This document shows positions 16,313-25,152 of a stretch of 64,000 bases of DNA, piece after piece. The notes under the pieces are model-generated. The model had not been told where the DNA came from. It made no database searches and saw only the letters and a program-made list of their open reading frames with translations. Each line of letters starts with the position of its first letter. Position 1 is the stretch's first letter. Position numbers and translations under genes: made by a program. This DNA comes from Geoglobus acetivorans (lineage in GTDB: Archaea > Halobacteriota > Archaeoglobi > Archaeoglobales > Archaeoglobaceae), in the NCBI RefSeq assembly GCF_039641995.1, contig NZ_CP087714.1, positions 1,802,328 through 1,866,327 on the forward strand, given 5' to 3'.

Positions 16313-18184
16313 TTAAAACATTTTTCTCCTGTTTCTGTAATCGAGTATCATTTCCTCAAGCCTGTTCAGTGTCCTCTTTTCAATCTCTTCTATGGCTCTC
16401 TGGATTTCTGCATCAAGCCTGTCGGCTCTCACAAGAATGAAATCCTCAAACTGCTTTGTTTCGAGCCTCTCGAGGTCAATTATTGGGATCTTGCTCCTTT
16501 CAAAAACTTCTTTTGCGTAATGGGACATCTCGCCTGAGAACAGCACTGCCTTTATCCTTCTGTTTACCAGCAGTTCGGCGGCACTTTTTCCTCCACCACC
16601 GGCGTCGGAAATGTACACAACCTCGCCCTCATCAAGGCCTATGGTGGATATCAGCCTCTCTATCTCCTCCTTTGTGAACTTCCTCAGTGTTTTTATCGCC
16701 TTCCATCCTCTGAACTCGAGATACTTTATGCTTCTGAGCTCTTCTATTTTACTTTCAAGCTCCCTGATTGTTCTGTCCTTGTCGGCGATAACCTTTTTCA
16801 GGGTTTTTATTTCACCCTCGAGCGATTTGATGTGGTTCAGCTCTCTTACCTTTCTGTACTCTTCACTGGCGATTTTGTGGATTTTATCCTGTAACCTCTC
16901 AATTTCCTTTTTCAATTCTCTGATTTGAGTGCTGAGTCTTCTGTTTTCCTCTTTAAGTTCAGCAATGAGCCTGTCTCTCCTCTTTATCTCTTCCAGATCA
17001 AACCGGGGTTCAGTTTTCTCCTTAGACGGTTCATGGAATTCACTCTTTTCAATAAGGGATTTAAGGCTCATTCCCTTGATGATCCCGGCCTTTATCTCTT
17101 CAAAATCGAATCCTTCAGGAATGCGTTTTTCTATATTTCTGAACTTGTTTCTGTATGCATTGAATGCATCGATTGCGGAGGCAAGAGCGTCTCTTTCGTG
17201 GTCGTTGAATGGCTGGTAAGATGAGGTGAGAACCTTCTTTTCCACAGGCAGGTCCTCTTTTGGTGTGTACAGGGTGCAGTTAAAGGAGGCCCTCATTTTC
17301 TGAACGTATTCCGGGGCATTTTTTTTATCCGTGGCGATTATGACGGGCTTTCCGTGAGACAGTATGAACTCTGTAACCTCTGAATAGCTCCAGCCTTTTT
17401 TGCTTTTTACAGATATGACATGGCCGTTCAGGTCGAGAACTGCAACACCAACTGTGGTGCCGGGATCGATTCCGACAATCGTGTACCTGGTGTGCTTTTT
17501 CATTGGAATGAATTCGATTTTTTCCTTTTCAACGGCACTGACATTGACCTGGACATCTCTCAGCCTGAACGAGTTGATTGGAACGTTTTCTCTGGGACTG
17601 TTGACGATGAGAATTCCCCTGCTTATGCCCCCATATCCTCTCCTAATTTCTTCAACATACTCAAGCCCCTTTTCATCCAGAATCTTTTTTATCTCTCTGA
17701 AGACAGCCCTTACACTGTCGTGAACTTTCCTCCTGTATTTGTTCTGCCTCCATCCTCCTTTCCCCAGGCTCCTATTTCTCGAAACCTTTATCACGGTCTT
17801 GTCCGTGAAAACCGAAACTATCTCTCCGACACCGTATTTTGCAAGAAGAGCCGATGCTTTTGCCTCATCAAACGGATTTTTCGGATCCATTCTTATCCCG
17901 TATCTCTTTGCCAAAGCTGGAAGAGACTGCTTGCCTGCAGTTTGAACGATGTCAGTGGATGGAGGGATGGATTTGAGGAAAGACACAAGCTCCCTCCTGC
18001 TCTCAAACAGTTCGAAGATGTTGTCGACAGCTACAATATCGGGCCTTATTTCCTTTATGTATTTCAAAAGCCGGTGTTTTGAAACCTCCTTGCTCCATTC
18101 CGAGCCATCACTTATGAAATATGCAGCATATCTCGATTTTGCTGTTGCAGAACCTTTTATTATGTCAACCCCGATAATTTTCAT
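16313..18184 (-). CDS. DUF460 family protein, RNase H-like fold with long coiled coil
   Basis: This archaeal family has two RNase H-like halves: an N-terminal block (IIGVDIIKGSATAKSRYAAYF) and a second one starting YTIVGIDPGTTVGVAVLDLNG. A long charged coiled coil follows at about residues 385-490 (repeated LKEENRRL, LKKEIERL, IKTLKK types). The C-terminal region (VVYISDAGGGGKSAAELLV, then FEDFILVRADRLDAEI) forms a last domain. A role on nucleic acid is likely but unproven. The stop overlaps nothing downstream, and its start overlaps rio2 (ATGA), implying co-expression with the ribosome-biogenesis kinase. Confidence 0.8.
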   Translation of the reverse strand: MKIIGVDIIKGSATAKSRYAAYFISDGSEWSKEVSKHRLLKYIKEIRPDIVAVDNIFELFESRRELVSFLKSIPPSTDIVQTAGKQSLPALAKRYGIRMDPKNPFDEAKASALLAKYGVGEIVSVFTDKTVIKVSRNRSLGKGGWRQNKYRRKVHDSVRAVFREIKKILDEKGLEYVEEIRRGYGGISRGILIVNSPRENVPINSFRLRDVQVNVSAVEKEKIEFIPMKKHTRYTIVGIDPGTTVGVAVLDLNGHVISVKSKKGWSYSEVTEFILSHGKPVIIATDKKNAPEYVQKMRASFNCTLYTPKEDLPVEKKVLTSSYQPFNDHERDALASAIDAFNAYRNKFRNIEKRIPEGFDFEEIKAGIIKGMSLKSLIEKSEFHEPSKEKTEPRFDLEEIKRRDRLIAELKEENRRLSTQIRELKKEIERLQDKIHKIASEEYRKVRELNHIKSLEGEIKTLKKVIADKDRTIRELESKIEELRSIKYLEFRGWKAIKTLRKFTKEEIERLISTIGLDEGEVVYISDAGGGGKSAAELLVNRRIKAVLFSGEMSHYAKEVFERSKIPIIDLERLETKQFEDFILVRADRLDAEIQRAIEEIEKRTLNRLEEMILDYRNRRKMF

Positions 18185-19038
18185 GTTTCGTCTTTAATAT
18201 ATTTCATGACCTCTTTTAAATCTTTTTTCAATCTGTATGTTCTCTCAAAGTAATCGAGAACGTTTTTCACGTCTCGTTCGAGATATTCCTGGGCCATCGG
18301 GTCCTTGGTGTCAACAGATTGCGGAAAATCGATTATCCAGACACCATCGCTATTAACGAGAATGTTGAACTGACTCAAATCTCCGTGGATTATGCCACGG
18401 GCATACATTTTTTTGATCTCTTCCAGAATCATGTCAAGTACATCTCCCGGATTCGATATTTTCACCCTGAAAAGTTCCTTGGCATCTATGAGTCTTGTAA
18501 CAACGGCATTCCCCTCCCATGCAACCGGCTGGGGAACGCTGGCATATCCATAAAGCTTTTTCAGGGCATTATATTCTCTTTTTGCAGACCTCACTGTAAG
18601 AACTGTGTAATGGAGGCTTCCGTAATCCCTCTTTTCCTTGACCTTTTTGAAGCTCGGATATCCGACTCTGTGGAACTTCACGACGACCTCGCCGTATCTC
18701 TCCGACATTGCATTGTACACAACGCTCTCCTTTCCCTCTCCCATGATGTTGCCCAGCATCGATACTGCGTTTTTATTCACCAGCCGTTTGAGTGAGAAAA
18801 CCGAAAGACCCTTGAACGTAAAGCTCGCTCCGAGGTATTCAGTATATTTGTTTTCAGTTATTCTCATCCCACCGAGTTTTTTCAACGCGAGTTCTATCTT
18901 TTCCTCGCTAATTCCACATTCTCTGGCGATGGCATGAACGGGGACATACTCAAAATCCCACATGTTGTCAAAAATGGCGTTGAGGATGCATTCATCCTTT
19001 CTATCAAGTCCCCTGTAAAGCTCAATCAGGTCCTGCAC
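18181..19038 (-). CDS. rio2: RIO2 protein kinase
   Basis: RIO2 is an atypical Ser/Thr kinase/ATPase of small-subunit ribosome maturation. The N-terminal winged helix (residues 1-85) precedes the kinase lobe, with a glycine-poor nucleotide loop at IMGEGKESVVY, the lysine in EVVVKFHRVG, the catalytic HGDLSQFNILV and the metal-binding IIDFPQSVD. The 285-residue length is normal. It is divergent from ttuA across a 36-base gap and coupled to the DUF460 gene. Confidence 0.95.
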   Translation of the reverse strand: MQDLIELYRGLDRKDECILNAIFDNMWDFEYVPVHAIARECGISEEKIELALKKLGGMRITENKYTEYLGASFTFKGLSVFSLKRLVNKNAVSMLGNIMGEGKESVVYNAMSERYGEVVVKFHRVGYPSFKKVKEKRDYGSLHYTVLTVRSAKREYNALKKLYGYASVPQPVAWEGNAVVTRLIDAKELFRVKISNPGDVLDMILEEIKKMYARGIIHGDLSQFNILVNSDGVWIIDFPQSVDTKDPMAQEYLERDVKNVLDYFERTYRLKKDLKEVMKYIKDET

Positions 19039-19074
19039 ATATTATTTAAACCAGACCCAGTATAAACAACTTTC

Positions 19075-19983
19075 GTGAACTGTTCCTACTGTAACAGGAA
19101 GGCCGTGTACTTTCAGAGACACTCAGGAAAACACCTGTGCAGAAAGCACTTTGTTGAAAATTTTCTGAAACGTGTAAAGAGAAGCATCAGGAAATACAGA
19201 ATGGTTCGAAGAAACGAGAGAATTGCGGTGGCACTGAGCGGTGGAAAGGATAGTGTGGTGCTGGCACAGGTTTTAAAAACTCTCTACGGTGAGAGAAGGG
19301 ACATTGAGCTTCATGCGATAACGGTTGATGAGGGTATCGAGGGCTACCGCCCCCCAACAGTTGAGATTTCCGAGAGACTCTGCAGGGAGCTTGATATCGA
19401 GCATCATGTCGTATCATTCAGGGATGAAATAGGACTTGAGCTGGATGAGATAGTTAAAAAGGGGAACAGAAACGCATGCTCATACTGCGGGGTTTTCAGG
19501 AAGTACCTTTTGAACAAAAAAGCGAAGGAAATTGGAGCCACGAAACTTGCCACAGGCCACAATCTTGACGATGAGACTCAGACAATTCTGCTCAATTTTC
19601 TCCAATCTGACATCGAGAGAATGGCGAGACTTGTTCCCTCCAGAGTTCAGAAGGGGCTTGTGATGAGAATTAAGCCCCTGAGGGAGATTTACGAGCGGGA
19701 AATTGTGGTGTATGCTCTGCTGCACAATCTTCCCGTCTCGCTTGAGGAATGTCCGTACAGCAGAGAGCCTGTGAGGGCTGCAGTAAGGGATTTTCTATAC
19801 GAATTTGAAAACAAATATCCTGGCAGGAAGTTCTCGATTATGAGGAGTTTTGAGACACTCCTCCCGTGTCTGTGGGAGATGTATCCCCAGATTGATCTGA
19901 ATAGCTGCGAGCTTTGCGGAGAACCAACCCCCAGAAGAATATGTCAGGCATGTGAGCTGAAGAGAGAGCTTGGTCTAATTTGA
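19075..19983 (+). CDS. ttuA: tRNA 2-thiolation protein TtuA/Ncs6 family
   Basis: This adenine-nucleotide alpha-hydrolase-type sulfurtransferase thiolates tRNA uridines. Both zinc sites are visible: CSYCNRKAVYF with CRKHF at the N-terminus and CELCGEP with CQACELK at the C-terminus. The PP-loop is ALSGGKDSVVL (about residues 54-63). The catalytic cysteines are in ACSYCGVFRK and in the later EECPY. The 302 residues match the family. Translation starts at GTG 19075. The last nine bases overlap the convergent DUF373 gene. Confidence 0.93.
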   Translation: MNCSYCNRKAVYFQRHSGKHLCRKHFVENFLKRVKRSIRKYRMVRRNERIAVALSGGKDSVVLAQVLKTLYGERRDIELHAITVDEGIEGYRPPTVEISERLCRELDIEHHVVSFRDEIGLELDEIVKKGNRNACSYCGVFRKYLLNKKAKEIGATKLATGHNLDDETQTILLNFLQSDIERMARLVPSRVQKGLVMRIKPLREIYEREIVVYALLHNLPVSLEECPYSREPVRAAVRDFLYEFENKYPGRKFSIMRSFETLLPCLWEMYPQIDLNSCELCGEPTPRRICQACELKRELGLI

Positions 19984-21057
19984 ATCTTTTGAGCTATAGT
20001 ACCTGATGGGCAGAACCCCTATTATTCCGGATACAAAAGCTCCGAAAAGTGCCATCATGAAGTAGTAAAGTGCGTTCTCCCTCAGATGTGCATAGGCCTC
20101 CGTTGACGAGATTATGTATACCGAACCTCCCCAGAAAATCAGACCGGCTGAAAACAGGAGAAACATCATGGATATGTATCTTCTCATGGGTTTCTTCTCA
20201 ATGAATGCATCGAATATCCTTCCGACTATTATGCTGACCCCTCCTGCAATCGTCCACCACAGACTGCCATAGATGAACGTGGTTATGAGGTAAACGGCCC
20301 CTGCCGCAACAGGGCTGTTTAGAAGCTTCCAGACGCTGTTGAGGCCCTGAATAATACCGACAATGACGAGTATGAGCGAAACTATGTATGTGATGAATGA
20401 GAATCTCCCCTCGAGCAGGGAGTTCTTTATGGTCGAGAAGTAGTCTTCAATTGCGTAATCCATACCGTACGCCTTAAGCAGCAGGTATGACCCTATGAAG
20501 AACACGATAGTCCCGTACCCAATATCTCTCAATCCGAGCAGAGAGAATATTGAGAATATCAGCAGTATTATGCCAAGTGGTGACAGCGTGGCCTTTGCGA
20601 TTTTTGGGTCTTCAAACATTTTTTTGATCAGGTAATACGTGCTTTCGAGACTCTTGCTCTGCTTGACAACTATTCTGTTCACGGCATCAACCTTGAATCT
20701 TGAGGATATTATCGGAATTACAAATTCGTCCTCGCTTCCATCAGTAACGAGGATGACATTGCTGGCGTTGAACTTCTTTTTGAGATAATCCACCTGCTCC
20801 GCTATTCTCGAGTCAGATATGACGCCCACATTCTCGTCCCCAGAAATGATCGCTATCTCGACGTCCTCGCCCTCCGTTTTCATCCTGTCGTAGATCTTTA
20901 TTGCTCCGAATATCGTGTTCAGGTCACTGTCTTCAGGGTCAGTAATCCCGAGCTGGATTGCCGCATCCATGCTGGCCTTTCTTCCCACTATGGGCGTTTT
21001 GAACTCCGTTTTCCTTCCAATGTCATCGTCCCTGTCGATAACTATAATCAATTTCAT
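19975..21057 (-). CDS. DUF373 family membrane protein
   Basis: Residues 1-165 are a soluble alpha/beta domain beginning MKLIIVIDRDDDIGRK, with IAIISGDENVGVISDSRIAEQVDYL and a cluster of Asp residues that suggest a nucleotide- or metal-binding pocket. The remaining 195 residues hold about six or seven transmembrane helices. The layout matches the archaeal DUF373 family, whose function is unknown. A TATA-like stretch lies in the 100-base gap to the divergent por remnant. Confidence 0.82.
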   Translation of the reverse strand: MKLIIVIDRDDDIGRKTEFKTPIVGRKASMDAAIQLGITDPEDSDLNTIFGAIKIYDRMKTEGEDVEIAIISGDENVGVISDSRIAEQVDYLKKKFNASNVILVTDGSEDEFVIPIISSRFKVDAVNRIVVKQSKSLESTYYLIKKMFEDPKIAKATLSPLGIILLIFSIFSLLGLRDIGYGTIVFFIGSYLLLKAYGMDYAIEDYFSTIKNSLLEGRFSFITYIVSLILVIVGIIQGLNSVWKLLNSPVAAGAVYLITTFIYGSLWWTIAGGVSIIVGRIFDAFIEKKPMRRYISMMFLLFSAGLIFWGGSVYIISSTEAYAHLRENALYYFMMALFGAFVSGIIGVLPIRYYSSKDSN

Positions 21058-21157
21058 TGTTCTATTCCGAATTTATTTCCATAAGTTTAAAACAATTTTT
21101 GTGTCCTGATGTGAAATTAAGTAAAATTTATAACAATCCTGTCAGACTGGGGTCTGG

Positions 21158-21556
21158 ATGAGGGAAGTTTCCGTAATATGCAGGGGCGGACAGGGTGGCA
21201 TAACCTTTGCAAGAATACTTGCGAGGGCCGGACTTTATGAAGGCTACTACACCCAGGCCATGCCCCAGTTCGGTGCTGAGAGAAGGGGGGCGAAGGTCAT
21301 GGCTCATCTGCGTGTGTCAGAAACGCCCATAAGAAAAAGGTCAAAGATATCCCGGCCAGACATACTCGTGGTTTTTGATGACAGGCTGGATTTTGAAGTG
21401 AGTGCCTCAGAGCTTGTTGTCGTGAACACCGACAAGGAACTCAATAATCCCGGAACGATTGCCATAAATGCGAGCTCCATAGCTCTGAATTTTGGTCTGG
21501 TTGTGGCAGGATGGCCCGTCGTCAATTCGGCAATGAGCGATGCATTCTCTGCATGA
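21158..21556 (+). pseudogene. porC: porC remnant: N-terminal two thirds of pyruvate:ferredoxin oxidoreductase gamma subunit
   Basis: The first 125 residues match the gamma subunit: VICRGGQGGITFARILARAG, the PQFGAERRGAKVMAHLR block and ALNFGLVVAGWPVVNSAM. A normal gamma subunit continues for another 50-60 residues after the NxAM motif, but here the frame ends in nine residues with TGA at 21554-21556. A TATA-like AAAATTTATAAC at about 21122-21133 precedes the ATG, so the promoter seems retained. The missing sequence appears to have been lost by an internal deletion joining it to porB, as described in the next entry. Confidence 0.8.
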
Positions 21557-21933
21557 GCTGCGTGGCGACTGCGAGCGTGGGTTACGTGAATGACCTCAGA
21601 AGGAAATTCAGGAGGGCGGGTAGACTTGAAGGATTCCGGTTTATACATGTTCACGCGCCATGCCCTCCCGGCTGGAGATTTGACGCCAGCATGACTGTGG
21701 ACGTTGCGAGAATGGCTGTTGAAACACTTGCATGGATTCTCTGGGAGTATGACGGAAGGCTCAGGATATCGGAGCTTAGCAAAAGGGCAGCCATTAACAG
21801 AAGAGATCTTGAAGAGTATTTCAGAATACAGGGGAGATTCAAAACCTTCTCTGACAGCAGCCTTAAGAGAATCGCATTGGAGATTGAAGAGAAATACAGG
21901 ATTCTTGAGCACTTAGAAAGTGAGCATCAATAA
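21553..21933 (+). pseudogene. porB: porB remnant: C-terminal part of pyruvate:ferredoxin oxidoreductase beta subunit
   Basis: The 126 residues from the ATG at 21553 read CVATASVGYVNDLRRKF, FIHVHAPCPPGW and a C-terminal QGRFK, all diagnostic of the last 40 percent of PorB. The thiamine diphosphate site and the first cluster cysteines, which lie earlier in PorB, are absent. The frame is open from 21511, and its ATG at 21553 overlaps the porC stop as ATGA, so translation is possible. A catalytic enzyme is not possible from these parts. It looks like a deletion scar spanning the end of porC, porD, porA and the start of porB. Confidence 0.78.
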
Positions 21934-21970
21934 AAAGATTTAATAGCCTTTCATTTTTAGTTTTTGTTGA

Positions 21971-22279
21971 ATGTTTGGCTGGGGAGAGATGGGGCTCGTG
22001 ATAATCCTCGCACTGCTCCTGCTGGGCCCCGACAACATGGTCGATGCGGCAAGGAAAATGGGCAGGCTTTATGCAGAGTACAAAAAAGCCCGTAGAAGGC
22101 TTGAACTCGAAATACTGTACGGGTTCAGCCCCCCGGATGAATCCATTCTTCAGAAGGTGAATGAGGTCAGAGAGAAGTCCATTACCGAGTCTGTCAGGAA
22201 AAATATTGTTGAATTCGAGCAACCTAAAGATATAAATAATCGTGAATCGAGTAGTTCTGAAAGTGAGGTGAAACAATGA
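21971..22279 (+). CDS. TatA-like protein with unusual hinge
   Basis: The protein begins with a short helix (MGLVIILALLLLGPDNM) followed by an amphipathic basic region (AARKMGRLYAEYKKARRRLELE) and a polar tail, the TatA/TatB layout. The usual FGxxxLPELxR hinge is replaced by LLGPDNMVDAARKMGR. It directly precedes a canonical TatA and overlaps it by four bases (ATGA). It may be the TatB-like or second TatA partner in twin-arginine export. The window contains at least one Tat substrate, the VhtG hydrogenase subunit. Confidence 0.75.
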   Translation: MFGWGEMGLVIILALLLLGPDNMVDAARKMGRLYAEYKKARRRLELEILYGFSPPDESILQKVNEVREKSITESVRKNIVEFEQPKDINNRESSSSESEVKQ

Positions 22280-22602
22280 TTGGTGGAGTCGGACCCAACG
22301 AACTGTTGCTGATTCTTCTGATTGCTGTGCTGCTGTTCGGGGCAAATAAGCTCCCTGAGCTGGCAAGAAGCATAGGTAAAGCCTCAGGCGAGTTCAAGAA
22401 GGCCCAGAGAGAGGCAGAGCTTGAGCTCGTGGAGTTCGAGAAAAGCCTCAGGGAAGGAAAATACGAAAACAGGGAAAAGGAGAAAAGAGAAAAGCTTGAG
22501 GAAATGGCAAGAGCGCTGAAAATCGATCCCGAAGGTAAAAGCGATGACGAACTCCTCGAGGAGATAAGAAAGGCAATTCCAAAAGAGAAGGCTGAGCCTT
22601 AA
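22276..22602 (+). CDS. tatA: Twin-arginine translocase pore protein TatA
   Basis: Canonical TatA: a single N-terminal helix (NELLLILLIAVLLFGANKLPELARSIG) with the FGxxxLPEL hinge, then an amphipathic helix (KASGEFKKAQREAEL) and a long charged helical tail (to residue 108). It polymerises to form the Tat channel in the cytoplasmic membrane. It is co-translated with the TatA-like gene before it. No tatC is in the window. Confidence 0.88.
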   Translation: MIGGVGPNELLLILLIAVLLFGANKLPELARSIGKASGEFKKAQREAELELVEFEKSLREGKYENREKEKREKLEEMARALKIDPEGKSDDELLEEIRKAIPKEKAEP

Positions 22603-22646
22603 CTCCTTTTTGGTTTTTATGAAAATTTTTGCCTGACAGGCGCCCA

Positions 22647-22757
22647 TCAGTTTGCGTGTTTTCTCATAAAGTCACATGCGCCCGCTCCATTCAGGTTTTT
22701 CCTGCAGAGGGAGATGGTCGGGCAGGAGAGGTGAGCATAATAAATTAATACCCCCAC
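22647..22757 (-). CDS. Possible 36-residue Cys-containing protein antisense to the tatA-rtcB gap
   Basis: In the 170-base gap between tatA and rtcB the minus strand reads a frame from a GTG at 22757 to TGA at 22647 whose C-terminal part (LSCPTISLCRKNLNGAGAC, then DFMRKHAN) looks protein-like with three cysteines. No good ribosome binding site or conserved start is visible, and the start region overlaps the probable rtcB promoter. It may be a real small protein, a gene remnant or chance. Confidence 0.22.
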   Translation of the reverse strand: MGVLIYYAHLSCPTISLCRKNLNGAGACDFMRKHAN

Positions 22758-22772
22758 CGACCCATTTTCTTC

Positions 22773-24215
22773 ATGGAGAACATTCTGAAAAAGATTACGG
22801 ATTACAAGTGGGAACTGCCAAAATCATACAAAACTGGCATGAGGGTGCCGGCTTATTTCTATATCAACAGAAAGCTCATGGAGATGCTGGAACGAGATGC
22901 GATGGTTCAGGCGGCCAATGTTGCAACAATGCCTGGAATACAGGTCGCATCCCTGGTTATGCCTGACGTTCATGTGGGGTATGGTTTTCCAATCGGTGGT
23001 GTTGCGGCGTTTGATGCCGAAGACGGTGTTGTAAGCCCCGGTGGAGTGGGTTTCGACATAAACTGCGGTGTCAGGCTTTTAACAACCAGTCTGAAGGTTG
23101 ATGACGTCAAACCGAAAATAAAGACCCTTGTTGACGAACTCTTTGTTGCTGTTCCCTCAGGAGTTGGGAGTGAGGGGAGGCTCAGGGTTACCGACAGAGA
23201 GCTTGATGAGATATTTGTTGACGGTGTTAAATGGGCAATCGAGAACGGGTATGGTAGAAAGGAGGATGCAGACAGGTGTGAGGAGAACGGAGCGCTTGAT
23301 GGAGCCAAACCAGAGGTTGTGAGCAAAAGAGCAAGAAACCGAGGAAGGGGCCAGCTCGGCACACTCGGCAGCGGTAATCATTTCCTCGAAATCCAGTATG
23401 TGGACAAGATATACGACCACGAAACTGCCAGAGCGTTTGGGCTGGAGGAAGGAATGGTTACCGTGATGATCCACACAGGCAGCAGAGGCCTCGGACACCA
23501 GGTATGTACCGATTTTCTGACCGTGCTTGACAAGGCCGTTAAGAAATACCGGATAAAGCTGCCAGACAGGCAGCTCGCCTGTGCCCCAATAAGCAGCAGA
23601 GAGGGAGAGGACTACTTTGGCGGTATGGCTTCTTCGGCCAACTTCGCATGGACAAACAGGCAGATCATAACCCACTGGGTGAGAGAAACGTTCCAGAAGG
23701 TATTTGGCATGAGTGAGGAAGACCTCGGAATGGACCTTGTTTATGATGTTGCTCACAACATCGCCAAGTTTGAAACCCATGTGGTCGAGGGGGAGAAATT
23801 CAGGGTCGTCGTCCACAGAAAGGGTGCGACCAGAGCCTTTGGACCTGGCAGTAAGGAAGTCCCGGCAATATACAGAGATGTTGGTCAGCCCGTGATAATT
23901 CCCGGAAGCATGGGAACTCCGAGTTACGTTCTCGTCGGGACAGAGAAGGCCATGGATGAAACTTTCGGCTCGACCTGCCATGGCAGTGGCAGGGTCATGA
24001 GCAGAGCGGCAGCGAAAAGAAAGCTGAGAGGAGACAGAATAAAGGCGGACCTCATGAAGGAGGGTATTTACGTCAGGGCCACGCACGGAGCATTGCTTGC
24101 TGAAGAGGCACCTCAGGCATACAAGAGCAGCGACGATGTTGTGAATGTCGTTGATCGGGCAGGTATCTCGAAAATCGTAGCAAGACTGAGACCGCTGGGA
24201 GTTGCAAAGGGATGA
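22773..24215 (+). CDS. rtcB: RNA-splicing ligase RtcB
   Basis: RtcB joins 2',3'-cyclic phosphate and 5'-OH RNA ends using GTP and Mn2+, completing tRNA splicing in archaea. The active-site blocks are VMPDVHVGYGFPIGG, FDINCGVRLL (metal Cys), GTLGSGNHFLEIQ (metal His), MIHTGSRGLGHQV (metal His), and DVAHNIAKFE. The catalytic His is in RATHGALLAEEAP near the C-terminus. No intein is present. The 480-residue length is standard. It overlaps the deoxyhypusine synthase start by four bases. Confidence 0.96.
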   Translation: MENILKKITDYKWELPKSYKTGMRVPAYFYINRKLMEMLERDAMVQAANVATMPGIQVASLVMPDVHVGYGFPIGGVAAFDAEDGVVSPGGVGFDINCGVRLLTTSLKVDDVKPKIKTLVDELFVAVPSGVGSEGRLRVTDRELDEIFVDGVKWAIENGYGRKEDADRCEENGALDGAKPEVVSKRARNRGRGQLGTLGSGNHFLEIQYVDKIYDHETARAFGLEEGMVTVMIHTGSRGLGHQVCTDFLTVLDKAVKKYRIKLPDRQLACAPISSREGEDYFGGMASSANFAWTNRQIITHWVRETFQKVFGMSEEDLGMDLVYDVAHNIAKFETHVVEGEKFRVVVHRKGATRAFGPGSKEVPAIYRDVGQPVIIPGSMGTPSYVLVGTEKAMDETFGSTCHGSGRVMSRAAAKRKLRGDRIKADLMKEGIYVRATHGALLAEEAPQAYKSSDDVVNVVDRAGISKIVARLRPLGVAKG

Positions 24216-25114
24216 TAAGGGAAATCAGCATTTCAGAAGGCATTAGGGCCTCGGATTTGATCAAGCAGATGAAGGACACTGCATACAATGCAAGAAGACT
24301 TGGCGAAGCTGCAGAAATCTACAGAGAGATGATTGAAAACAACAGCTTCATTTTTTTCACTCTTGCCGGAGCGATGATCCCTGCAGGAATGAGGGGAATA
24401 ATCAGGGGGATCCTTGAAAAAGATTTTACAAGCGTTCTTGTAACGACCGGAGCCAACGTTACCCATGAAATAGCTGAGGCTCTCGGTTTCAGGCATGAAA
24501 GAGGGAGCGACGAGGTTGACGATGTTGAACTGAGCAGGGAGAACATAAACAGAATTTATGATGTCTTCATATCGAATGAAGCATTCGAAGGAGTCGAGGA
24601 ATTTATTTCTCAGATACTGTCCGGGATGGATGGAAGATACACAAGCTATGAGCTTTTGTGGGAGATCGGAAGCCACCTTCCGAAGGATTCGTTTTTGAGG
24701 GTTGCTTACGAGAAAAAAATTCCTGTATTCGCCCCAACACTCCATGACTCGATTCTCGGTCTGCACATCTATATTTACGGCAGAAAGCTGGTGTATGATC
24801 CAATCAAAGACGTTGAGAAAATGGTTGATCTCTGTTTTCAGCATGAGAGATACGGAGTGGTCATCGTTGGAGGAGGCGTACCCAAGAATTTCACACTCCA
24901 GGCAATGCTGCTTGCACACGGCTACGATTATGCTGTCCAGATCACCACAGATTCGCCCCAGTGGGGTGGGCTTAGCGGAGCCACACTTGATGAGGCGAAG
25001 AGCTGGTGCAAGCTGAAGGAAAATGCGAAATCTGTAACAGCATACGTGGATGCGACGATAGCTCTGCCGTTGATTTATGCATATCTTGTTGATGAGCTTG
25101 GGGATAAATCCTGA
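24212..25114 (+). CDS. dys: Deoxyhypusine synthase
   Basis: This NAD-dependent enzyme transfers the aminobutyl group of spermidine to a lysine of translation factor aIF5A. Recognisable blocks are FTLAGAMIPAGMRG, VTTGANVTHEIAEALGF, PTLHDSILG, the active-site lysine region VGGGVPKNF and QITTDSPQWGGLSGATL. The 300-residue length suits the archaeal form. It is translationally coupled to rtcB, joining two RNA/translation functions in one transcript. Confidence 0.95.
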   Translation: MIREISISEGIRASDLIKQMKDTAYNARRLGEAAEIYREMIENNSFIFFTLAGAMIPAGMRGIIRGILEKDFTSVLVTTGANVTHEIAEALGFRHERGSDEVDDVELSRENINRIYDVFISNEAFEGVEEFISQILSGMDGRYTSYELLWEIGSHLPKDSFLRVAYEKKIPVFAPTLHDSILGLHIYIYGRKLVYDPIKDVEKMVDLCFQHERYGVVIVGGGVPKNFTLQAMLLAHGYDYAVQITTDSPQWGGLSGATLDEAKSWCKLKENAKSVTAYVDATIALPLIYAYLVDELGDKS

Positions 25115-25152
25115 GAAAAGTTATATAAAATCCAAGTACGAGGGAAGGTTAG

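Noticed and set aside
16925..18082. Long open frames on the plus strand opposite the DUF460 gene (for example 17420-18082)
   Set aside because: They lie fully inside the DUF460 frame on the minus strand, have poor codon texture, no ribosome binding site and no family features, so they are shadows of the real gene.
23157..24086. A 309-codon open frame antisense to rtcB
   Set aside because: RtcB is certain on the plus strand. The antisense translation is His/Ser/Cys-rich without domains and arises from codon bias.
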